Positions 1-6,212 of a stretch of 7,595 nt of DNA are shown one piece after another. Every line of letters begins with the position of its first letter. Position 1 is the stretch's first letter. The notes under the pieces were generated by a model that searched no databases, was not told where the DNA came from, and saw only the letters and a list, made by a program, of their open reading frames with translations. The stretch lies in NCBI GenBank assembly GCA_958420075.1, contig CATZIM010000078.1, positions 1 to 7,595 of the forward strand, in the 5' to 3' direction. Position numbers and translations under genes: made by a program. The DNA is from an uncultured Clostridia bacterium (GTDB taxonomy: Bacteria > Bacillota > Clostridia > Lachnospirales > Anaerotignaceae).

Positions 1-523
1 GCAGAATCTGCTGTACGGTAACGCCTGCATCTGCGAAAAGATAAATCATCAGCGCTGTGCCCACGCATTCCCCCAGCACAAGAGGAATCTTTGCCACAAA
101 GTCCGCCACTGCCGGCTGGATGAGGCGCATGACAAATACGGTCAACAGCCCCCACTCCACAGAGCGTTCCAGGCAAACACGGCCTTTGATATTAAACTTT
201 TTCTTGCTGTAATCCCACCAGGAAGCGTGAAAAAGTTTTTCCAGCAGCACCGCAATGGCGTATTCCACCACTGTCGCCACCAGAAAACCGCCGCAAAACA
301 AAAGCAGCAGATTTTCCTGCACAGGTGAGAGCAAAACCAGAATGAGCAGCGCACCTGTGCCATAAATGGGGCAAAGAGGCCCATTGATAAAGCCACGGTT
401 CACCCATTCTTTGGTGGTAATGGAAACAAAAGCCGATTCCATCGCCCAGCCCAGAAAGCTGTAAAGCATAAAATAGTAAAAGAGCTGAAAAAAGGTAAAC
501 CCAAAAAGCTCCGATGTCCACAT
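1..523 (-). CDS. CmpB-like putative ABC-transporter type IV integral membrane protein (3' end outside window)
   Basis: This reading frame is open from an ATG at 523 to the left edge, giving 174 visible residues with no stop, so the C-terminus is missing. It matches the family called putative ABC-transporter type IV (Pfam ABC_trans_CmpB, formerly DUF1113). Visible family signatures are FLGWAMES at residues 23-30, VNRGFINGPLCPIYGTGA at 41-58 and a WWDYSKKKFNIKGRVCLE block at 102-119 running into SVEWGLL. I read about five hydrophobic, probably membrane-spanning segments near residues 10-27, 53-67, 71-95, 121-137 and 148-165. The family name implies a transporter permease, but no ATPase or binding protein is encoded here and the substrate is unknown. 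The start lies 3 bases after the miaA stop, with AAGGAGG 8 bases upstream inside the miaA 3' end, so it is probably translationally coupled to miaA. Family assignment is fairly sure; function is open. Confidence 0.85.
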   Translation of the reverse strand, partial: MWTSELFGFTFFQLFYYFMLYSFLGWAMESAFVSITTKEWVNRGFINGPLCPIYGTGALLILVLLSPVQENLLLLFCGGFLVATVVEYAIAVLLEKLFHASWWDYSKKKFNIKGRVCLERSVEWGLLTVFVMRLIQPAVADFVAKIPLVLGECVGTALMIYLFADAGVTVQQIL

Positions 524-526
524 ACC

Positions 527-1489
527 TTACGCCTCCTTGCTTTCTTCCGGCAGAGAAATGCCGCACTGTTTCACATAATCCAGCATATCCGCAAGAGCCG
601 TTTCTTTGTCTGTCAGAGAAAGATCAATCCACAGACCGTCAATCTGTCTGCGGAACCAGGTAAGCTGACGTTTGGCAAAGCGTCGTGTGCCTGTTTTCAG
701 TTCTGTCACCGCGTCTTCCAGAGAAGTCTCTCCGGCAAAATACGGCAGGAATTCTTTATAACCCAATCCCTGCATGGAAACAAGACTGCCGTCATAGCCT
801 CTGTCCAAGAGCCCCTTCACTTCTTCCAGCAAACCTGCTTCCATCATCAGGTCTACCCGCTGTTCGATGCGTTCATAGAGCTTCTGGCGTTCCATAGTCA
901 AAATGATGACTGCCGCCGCATAAGGGGATTCTTTCTGTTTCTGTTCCGCATTATGGTCTGAAAATTTCTGCCCTGTCATGTGGTGATATTCCAAAGCACG
1001 GGTCACACGTTTCACATTATTGGCGTGAGTCGTTGCGGCGTATTCCGGGTCAATTTCCAAAAGTTTTTGAAAAAGGACTTCCGGCCCTTCCATTTCCGCC
1101 TGTTTGTAGCATGCCTGACGAAAACTATCGTCACCATCTGTTTCTGCAAAAGCATTGTCATAAAGCAATGCGTTGATATAAAAGCCGGTGCCCCCTACCA
1201 CAATGGGAATTTTTCCTTTTGCCCAGATTTCTTCCATATAAGCCTTGGCTTTCTGCTGGAAAATCATCACATTATATTCTTCATCAGGATCAAATTCATC
1301 AATGAGGTAATGGGGTACGCCGTCGGCTTCTTCCTTTGTTACCTTTGCTGTGCCAATATCCATATAACGATAAACCTGCATGGAATCAGCGGAAATGATC
1401 TCTCCGCCGATTTTCTTTGCCAGCAGAATGGACATGGCTGTTTTGCCGCAGGCCGTAGGCCCGCCAATGATAATAAGCGGTTTTTTCAT
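527..1489 (-). CDS. miaA: tRNA dimethylallyltransferase MiaA
   Basis: MiaA transfers the dimethylallyl group of dimethylallyl diphosphate to N6 of A37, next to the anticodon, in tRNAs reading UNN codons, giving i6A37. The protein is 320 residues, normal for the family. Visible motifs are the P-loop GPTACGKT at 10-17 (Cys14 where Ser or Val is more usual), SADSMQVY at 33-40 with Asp35 as the probable general base, GGTGFYI at 99-105 with Thr101 at the active site, the HANNVKRVTRALEY segment, GLGYKEF, and the C-terminal TRRFAKRQLTWFRR block at 268-281 typical of tRNA-contacting MiaA tails. Two in-frame ATGs occur, at 1495 and 1489. I chose 1489 because GAGGG at 1496-1500 is then 6 bases upstream; it directly abuts the other ATG. 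The start is 9 bases after the mutL stop. MiaB, the next enzyme on this tRNA position, is encoded at the other end of the window. Identity is very sure. Confidence 0.97.
   Translation of the reverse strand: MKKPLIIIGGPTACGKTAMSILLAKKIGGEIISADSMQVYRYMDIGTAKVTKEEADGVPHYLIDEFDPDEEYNVMIFQQKAKAYMEEIWAKGKIPIVVGGTGFYINALLYDNAFAETDGDDSFRQACYKQAEMEGPEVLFQKLLEIDPEYAATTHANNVKRVTRALEYHHMTGQKFSDHNAEQKQKESPYAAAVIILTMERQKLYERIEQRVDLMMEAGLLEEVKGLLDRGYDGSLVSMQGLGYKEFLPYFAGETSLEDAVTELKTGTRRFAKRQLTWFRRQIDGLWIDLSLTDKETALADMLDYVKQCGISLPEESKEA
532..538 (-). promoter_or_regulatory. Ribosome binding site of the CmpB-like gene, inside the miaA 3' end
   Basis: The minus strand reads AAGGAGG here, 8 bases before the ATG at 523, and lies within the last codons of miaA. 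It fixes the ATG at 523 as the start and suggests that ribosomes finishing miaA can begin the next gene. Confidence 0.75.
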
Positions 1490-1495
1490 GGACAT

Positions 1496-1500
1496 CCCTC
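1496..1500 (-). promoter_or_regulatory. Ribosome binding site deciding the miaA start
   Basis: The minus strand reads GAGGG and overlaps the mutL TGA stop (1501-1499). It directly abuts the ATG at 1495, leaving no spacer, but is 6 bases from the ATG at 1489. This favours the shorter protein beginning Met-Lys-Lys-Pro over one with an extra Met-Ser. Confidence 0.65.
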
Positions 1501-3472
1501 AATTCTGTATGCGTTTGAATTTCTTTTCCAGTTCATAGCGGGTCAGTTCGATGATAGTTGGGCGTCCATGGGGGCAGGTAAAAGGATTTTCCAGCTTCAG
1601 CAGCTGAGAAATGAGAGATTCTGCCTCTTGGATGCTCAAACGGTCATGACCTTTCACCGCCGCTTTGCATGCCATGGTTGCCACCGCTAAAATTTTTGTG
1701 TCATATACATTGGAAACAGTTCCATCACTGATGGCATCCAGTATTTCCGTAAAAAATCCCACGCCGCTGGGTTCTTTCAGCAGTACAGGAACGGCGTTCA
1801 ACCCAAAGGTATCACTGCCGAATGCTTCAAAACCAAAGCCAAAGCGTTCTAAAAGTTCCCGATTATCTTTCAAAATCTGTGTTTCCATCGGTGTCAGACG
1901 CAGCATCACTGGACTCACCAAACGCTGGGAAATGACAGACTCCTGACGGAACTGGTTCATGAGATTTTCATAGAGAATCCGCTCATGTGCTGCATGCTGG
2001 TCAATGAGGTACACACAATCCCCCTGTTCCACCATCCAGTATGTGCGGAAAATCTGCCCAATGATTTTATAGTTATGGAAAAACGCCTGTTTCTGCAAAG
2101 GTGTTTCCGCTTTTTCCACAGGCTTTTCTTCGGAAATGCCATCCACTGCAAAATCCGCAGGAACCACAGGGGTTTCCACTGCATAAGAAACCGCTTCTTC
2201 CCGTACCACAGGCCGCTCCGGCTGTTTCCGTTTCAAAAGCTGATCTACACTGGGACCACCGCCTGCCTTCGGCGGTTCTGAAATTGGTGTATGATATGTT
2301 TTTTCTGCCGCAGCTGGTTTTTCTGCGACAGTCGTTTTTTCTGGCTTAACCTGTTCTTCTTCCACAGGCATTTCCGGCAATTCTGCTTTCCGCTGGAGAA
2401 TCATATCCACAAGGCTCTGCTGTTCCACCTGTGGTTTGGGTTCTGCCGCCGGTTTCTTCTCCCAACTGCTTCTGGGAATGAGCACCTGATCCTGAAAAGC
2501 AGAAGAAATAGCGTCATAGAAAAAGTCATAAACTTCATCGTCGTTTTTGAATCGCACTTCCAGTTTTGCCGGATGAACGTTCACATCCACCTGTGCCGCA
2601 TCCACTTCCAGATTTAACACATACACGGGGAATTTCCCGATCATGATTCTGGTCTTATAAGCATCCTCCACGGCGGAGGAAACGATGCGGTTTTTGATAA
2701 AACGACCGTTGATAAACAGATTTTCATAATTACGGTTGCCTCTGGACAATTCCGGTTTCCCGATAAGCCCGGATAGACGGTAATCTCCTCTTTCAAAGGA
2801 AATCTCCATCATGGAAGTTGCCGCTTCTTTTCCGTAAACATAAAATACAGAGGCTTTTGCATCGCCGTTTCCTGCTGTATGGAGCATAGTGGAGCCGTTA
2901 TTGATATAGCGGAAAGAAAGTTCTGGATGCCCCAGCGCCAGTTTATTCATGAGGTCAGAAACATAACCGCTCTCCGTAGCCGGTTTTTTCAGGAATTTTC
3001 GTCTCGCAGGCACATTATAAAAGAGATTGCGGACAATGACCGTTGTCCCTTCGGTGCATGCCACATCCTGAAAAGATTTCACCTCTCCGGCACTGATTTC
3101 AATGCGGGTGCCTGTTTCCTCATCCTTGGTGCGGGTAGTCATTTCCACCTGAGAAACAGCGGCGATAGACGCCAATGCTTCCCCACGGAACCCCATGGTA
3201 TAGAGGTGTTCCAAATCCTCAATCTGGGACAGTTTGCTGGTGGCATGACGGAGAAAGGCTTCTTTTACCTGTTCCTTCGGAATGCCGCAGCCGTTATCTG
3301 TTACACGTATATAAGAAATGCCGCCTTCCTTGATTTCCACCGTCACTGTGCTGGCGCCGGCATCCATAGCGTTTTCCGTCAGTTCTTTTACAACGGACTT
3401 GGGGGATTCTACCACTTCCCCTGCCGCAATTTTATTGATTGTTTTCTGGTCAAGAAGTTGTATCTTTTGCAA
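1499..3472 (-). CDS. mutL: DNA mismatch repair protein MutL (endonuclease type), TTG start
   Basis: MutL couples mismatch recognition by MutS to downstream repair. The 657-residue protein has an N-terminal GHKL ATPase domain: ELTENAMDAG with Glu30 and Asn34, DNGCGI at 59-64, HATSKL at 76-81, GFRGEAL at 94-100, and a conserved Lys303 in the HPAKLEVRF segment. A Pro/Glu/Lys-rich, probably disordered linker runs from about 335 to 460. The C-terminal domain carries the metal-dependent endonuclease motif DQHAAHERILYE at 491-502, ACKAAVKGH, and CPHGRP at 633-638. MutH-using enterobacterial MutL proteins lack this set, so this MutL probably nicks DNA itself. SQRLVSP near 515-521 may be the sliding-clamp site seen at this place in B. 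subtilis MutL (inference). Translation starts at TTG: AAAGGAGG lies 7 bases upstream, an in-frame TAG lies at 3490-3488, and no ATG occurs before Met36 inside ATPase motif I. The gene begins 18 bases after mutS. Residue 23 is Ser where GEVVERP is usual. Confidence 0.97.
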   Translation of the reverse strand: MQKIQLLDQKTINKIAAGEVVESPKSVVKELTENAMDAGASTVTVEIKEGGISYIRVTDNGCGIPKEQVKEAFLRHATSKLSQIEDLEHLYTMGFRGEALASIAAVSQVEMTTRTKDEETGTRIEISAGEVKSFQDVACTEGTTVIVRNLFYNVPARRKFLKKPATESGYVSDLMNKLALGHPELSFRYINNGSTMLHTAGNGDAKASVFYVYGKEAATSMMEISFERGDYRLSGLIGKPELSRGNRNYENLFINGRFIKNRIVSSAVEDAYKTRIMIGKFPVYVLNLEVDAAQVDVNVHPAKLEVRFKNDDEVYDFFYDAISSAFQDQVLIPRSSWEKKPAAEPKPQVEQQSLVDMILQRKAELPEMPVEEEQVKPEKTTVAEKPAAAEKTYHTPISEPPKAGGGPSVDQLLKRKQPERPVVREEAVSYAVETPVVPADFAVDGISEEKPVEKAETPLQKQAFFHNYKIIGQIFRTYWMVEQGDCVYLIDQHAAHERILYENLMNQFRQESVISQRLVSPVMLRLTPMETQILKDNRELLERFGFGFEAFGSDTFGLNAVPVLLKEPSGVGFFTEILDAISDGTVSNVYDTKILAVATMACKAAVKGHDRLSIQEAESLISQLLKLENPFTCPHGRPTIIELTRYELEKKFKRIQN

Positions 3473-3479
3473 ATACAGT

Positions 3480-3487
3480 CCTCCTTT
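3480..3487 (-). promoter_or_regulatory. Strong ribosome binding site that fixes the mutL TTG start
   Basis: The minus strand reads AAAGGAGG, 7 bases before the TTG at 3472. The same octamer at the same spacing precedes the mutS ATG, so the two genes differ mainly in their start codon. An in-frame CTG at 3478-3476 is too close to the site to be a likely start. Confidence 0.8.
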
Positions 3488-3490
3488 CTA

Positions 3491-6112
3491 TCACATGCCC
3501 TTTGCCTTTTTCTGAAGGTCAAAGAGTTTCTGCAGGGCTTCAATGGGCGTCATTGCCATGACATCCAGCTGTTTCAGTTCTTCTGTCAGCTGCATTTCAC
3601 CCATGTTGAACATATTCACCTGCTGTACGGTTTCTTCCTGCTGTTCCTGGGATTCCACCGCGATTTTTTTGGCTTTTTTCGTAATATCTGCCGCGTTCAG
3701 CTGCTTCAAAATCTGGTTACTGCGTTTGATGACTTTCGGCGGCAATCCTGCCAGACGGGCAACCTGCACACCATAGCTATGGTCAGCGCCGCCTCGCTGG
3801 ATTTTACGCAGGAAGATGATATCCTCTCCCTGTTCCTGTACGGCAATGCAGTAGTTTTTCACTCCTGCCAGCTTGCCTTCCAGCTCTGTCAGTTCATGAT
3901 AATGGGTAGCAAAGAGTGTTTTCGCTCCCACATGTTTTATATCCGCAATATATTCCAGCACCGCCCATGCAATACTCAAGCCATCAAACGTGCTGGTGCC
4001 TCTGCCGATTTCATCCAGAATCAGCAGGCTTTTGGGTGTGGCATGGTGCAGGATATTTGCTACTTCTGTCATTTCCACCATAAAGGTACTCTGTCCGGCA
4101 CTCAGGTCGTCAGAAGCCCCTACACGAGTGAAAATACGGTCAACAACGCCAATATGGGCAGAAGACGCAGGTACAAAACTGCCAATCTGTGCCATAAGCA
4201 CAATGAGGGCTGTCTGCCGCATATACGTAGATTTCCCTGCCATATTGGGACCAGTGATGATTGCCAGACGGGTATCGCCGCTGTCCAGATAGGTATCATT
4301 GGAGATAAACTGTCCTGCCATGGCTTTTTCCACCACAGGATGGCGACCTTCTTTGATGTCGATGATGTCGCCTTCATCCACCACAGGTTTGGTGTAATTC
4401 TGTTTTTCCGCAACCTCTGCCAAAGACTGCAAGGCGTCAATGACAGAAATGATATGTGCGCAAAGCTGAATCCGTTCCACTTCCGCCGCAACGGCGTTAC
4501 GGATTTCCGTAAAGAGCTGGTATTCCAAGTCCACAATTTTTTCTTCGGAACCCAGAATCAGTTCCGCCAGATCGTTCAATTCCGGTGTAATGAAACGCTC
4601 GCAATTGGCAAGAGTCTGTTTGCGGATATAGTTTTCCGGTACATCTTCCAGATTGGATTTTGTCACTTCCAGATAATAGCCGAAAACTTTATTAAAACGG
4701 ATCTTCAGGTTTTTGATGCCTGTTTTTTCCCGTTCTTCTTCTTCCATTTGCTCAATCCAAGCCTTGCCTTCTGTTTTGGCTTTAGTATAGGTATCCAGTT
4801 CATCGGAATAGCCGGGCTTGATCATCCCCCCTTCTCTCACGGAAAAAGGAGGGTCTTCCACGATTGCCTGAGCAATCAGATCATGGATATTTTCCAGAGG
4901 GTCCAGTTTTTCATAGATTTCCTGCAAATAAGGGCTTTTGCATCTGCCCAGTGTCCGTTTGAGCAAAGGCAGGTTTTCAATGGAATTTTTCAGCATGGAC
5001 AATTCTCTGGCATTGGCTGTCTGATATACCACACGCCCCATAATACGTTCAAAGTCAAACATAGTACGGAGAATATCCTTGATTTCTTCCCGCAGGAACA
5101 AATCGTTTTTCAGCTCTTCCACCGCATCCAAACGTTTACAGATTTCCGCCGCGGAAAGCAAAGGCTGTTCCACCCATTTTCTCAATGTTCTGGCACCCAT
5201 AGCTGTTTTGGTTTCATCCAGCACGCTCAGCAGAGAGCCTTTTTTATTTTTCTCCCGCATGGTTTCTGTCAGTTCCAAATTTCTCCGGCTGGCAACGTCC
5301 AAGGGCATAAAGTCGCCAATGGTGTAATATTTCAGCACAGAAATATGCTCCAGATCATTTTTCTGGGTTTCTAAGAGATACCAAAGCAGACCGCCTGCCG
5401 CAGAAACAGCAATTTCTTTTTTCGCCAGCCCAAAACCATCCAGAGAAGATACATGGAAATGATGTTCCAGTGTATCTTTTGCTGTAGCGTAGGCAAACAT
5501 GCGGTTATCCACATCACTGAACGCAATGCGGAAACGTTCTTTCAGTTCATTTGCCACAGGATGCTCCAAAAAGGCTTCGTTGCATACTACTTCTGCCGGA
5601 GAGAAACGCGCCACCTCATCCAGAATACGAGATGCAGCCAAAATGGTCGGGAATTCTGTTGTCTGGAATTCCCCTGTGGAAACGTCGCAGACACTTAAGC
5701 CATAGCCGTTTTTCCCACCAAAAATAGACATGATGTAATTGTTCTTGCTTTCATCCAGCACTGTATGGTCTAACACAGTACCGGGTGTAATGACGCGGAT
5801 GACTTCCCTTTTTACAATGCCTTTTGCCTGTTTGGGGTCTTCCACCTGTTCACAAATGGCTACATGATAGCCTTTTTCCACAAGACGGGCAATATATCCA
5901 TCAGCGCTGTGGAAAGGCACGCCGCACATGGGTGCACGTTCTTCCTGCCCCCAATCTTTACCCGTCAATGTAATTTCCAGTTCTTTTGAGGCGATGACGG
6001 CATCTTCAAAAAACATCTCATAAAAATCGCCCAAGCGGAAAAAAAGCAGACAATGCTTATACTGTTCTTTGATCGCAAAGTACTGCTCCATCATGGGTGT
6101 TATTTTCGCCAT
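3491..6112 (-). CDS. mutS: DNA mismatch repair protein MutS
   Basis: MutS is the dimeric ATPase that finds base mismatches and small loops and recruits MutL. The 873-residue length is usual for MutS (MutS1). The N-terminal domain shows TPMMEQY and then GDFYEMF, with Phe30-x-Glu32 as the mismatch-stacking motif. The lever and clamp regions include LLSVLDETKTAMGARTLRKW and FGYYLEVTKSN. The ATPase domain has Walker A GPNMAGKST at 621-629, DDLSAGQSTFMVEM, Walker B with Asp700 and Glu701 in LDEIGRGTSTFDG, and FATHYHELTEL. Near the C-terminus QVNMF at 831-835 resembles a beta-clamp binding pentapeptide, and TPIEALQKLFDLQKKA matches the conserved terminal helices. The ATG at 6112 has AAAGGAGG 7 bases upstream. 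The gene ends with tandem in-frame TGA TAG stops, 18 bases before mutL. A hairpin in the upstream gap may limit read-through from miaB. No key residue is missing. Confidence 0.98.
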   Translation of the reverse strand: MAKITPMMEQYFAIKEQYKHCLLFFRLGDFYEMFFEDAVIASKELEITLTGKDWGQEERAPMCGVPFHSADGYIARLVEKGYHVAICEQVEDPKQAKGIVKREVIRVITPGTVLDHTVLDESKNNYIMSIFGGKNGYGLSVCDVSTGEFQTTEFPTILAASRILDEVARFSPAEVVCNEAFLEHPVANELKERFRIAFSDVDNRMFAYATAKDTLEHHFHVSSLDGFGLAKKEIAVSAAGGLLWYLLETQKNDLEHISVLKYYTIGDFMPLDVASRRNLELTETMREKNKKGSLLSVLDETKTAMGARTLRKWVEQPLLSAAEICKRLDAVEELKNDLFLREEIKDILRTMFDFERIMGRVVYQTANARELSMLKNSIENLPLLKRTLGRCKSPYLQEIYEKLDPLENIHDLIAQAIVEDPPFSVREGGMIKPGYSDELDTYTKAKTEGKAWIEQMEEEEREKTGIKNLKIRFNKVFGYYLEVTKSNLEDVPENYIRKQTLANCERFITPELNDLAELILGSEEKIVDLEYQLFTEIRNAVAAEVERIQLCAHIISVIDALQSLAEVAEKQNYTKPVVDEGDIIDIKEGRHPVVEKAMAGQFISNDTYLDSGDTRLAIITGPNMAGKSTYMRQTALIVLMAQIGSFVPASSAHIGVVDRIFTRVGASDDLSAGQSTFMVEMTEVANILHHATPKSLLILDEIGRGTSTFDGLSIAWAVLEYIADIKHVGAKTLFATHYHELTELEGKLAGVKNYCIAVQEQGEDIIFLRKIQRGGADHSYGVQVARLAGLPPKVIKRSNQILKQLNAADITKKAKKIAVESQEQQEETVQQVNMFNMGEMQLTEELKQLDVMAMTPIEALQKLFDLQKKAKGM

Positions 6113-6119
6113 CCATCTT

Positions 6120-6127
6120 CCTCCTTT
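6120..6127 (-). promoter_or_regulatory. Ribosome binding site of mutS
   Basis: The minus strand reads AAAGGAGG, 7 bases before the ATG at 6112. It supports that ATG over the out-of-frame ATG 4 bases upstream (6116-6114), which would leave only 3 bases between the site and the start. Confidence 0.7.
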
Positions 6128-6148
6128 CCTATGCTATTTTACAAGCAA

Positions 6149-6179
6149 ACCCGAACCCCTGTTTTGCAGGAGTTCGGGT
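6149..6179 (-). terminator. Hairpin between the YlbF/YmcA-family gene and mutS; probable leaky terminator or attenuator
   Basis: Bases 6149-6161 pair with 6167-6179 to form a 13-base-pair stem around a 5-base loop (CAAAA in the minus-strand RNA). One position (6157 with 6171) is a C/A mismatch if read as plus-strand RNA but a G-U wobble in minus-strand RNA, so the structure is better formed in the direction the genes are transcribed. The 3' arm is followed by UUGCUUGU, an interrupted U-tract, so termination may be incomplete. No comparable T-run follows on the plus strand. It sits in the only long intergenic gap of the window (100 bases), so its likely role is to lower or modulate transcription of mutS-mutL-miaA from the upstream promoter. 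I see no convincing promoter after it. Confidence 0.6.
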
Positions 6180-6212
6180 ACTGTCACACAATATTTTTCA
6201 CTTACTGCGCCA

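Noticed and set aside
192..566. Minus-strand open frame of 124 codons overlapping miaA and the membrane protein gene
   Set aside because: It is in a different frame from the CmpB-like protein, whose family motifs and ribosome binding site are clear from the ATG at 523; the alternative has no family resemblance.
1493..1495. ATG at 1495 as the start of miaA
   Set aside because: The GAGGG ribosome binding site directly abuts this ATG, leaving no spacer; the ATG at 1489 has normal spacing and gives the usual MiaA N-terminus.
980..1690. Plus-strand open frame of 236 codons opposite miaA and the end of mutL
   Set aside because: It overlaps well-supported minus-strand genes, has a Phe/His/Cys-rich translation typical of antisense shadows, and lacks a supporting ribosome binding site or domain.
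2879..5374. Very long plus-strand open frame (831 codons) opposite mutL and mutS
   Set aside because: Its codons lie in exact register with those of mutS and mutL on the other strand, so it stays open only because those genes rarely use TTA, CTA and TCA codons. The translation is rich in Phe, His and Cys with no recognisable domain, while the minus-strand proteins are unmistakable.
6130..6150. Possible promoter for mutS with TAAAAT as a -10 box
   Set aside because: TAAAAT is acceptable, but no -35-like hexamer lies 16-18 bases upstream (the region falls in the hairpin), so the match is too weak to call.
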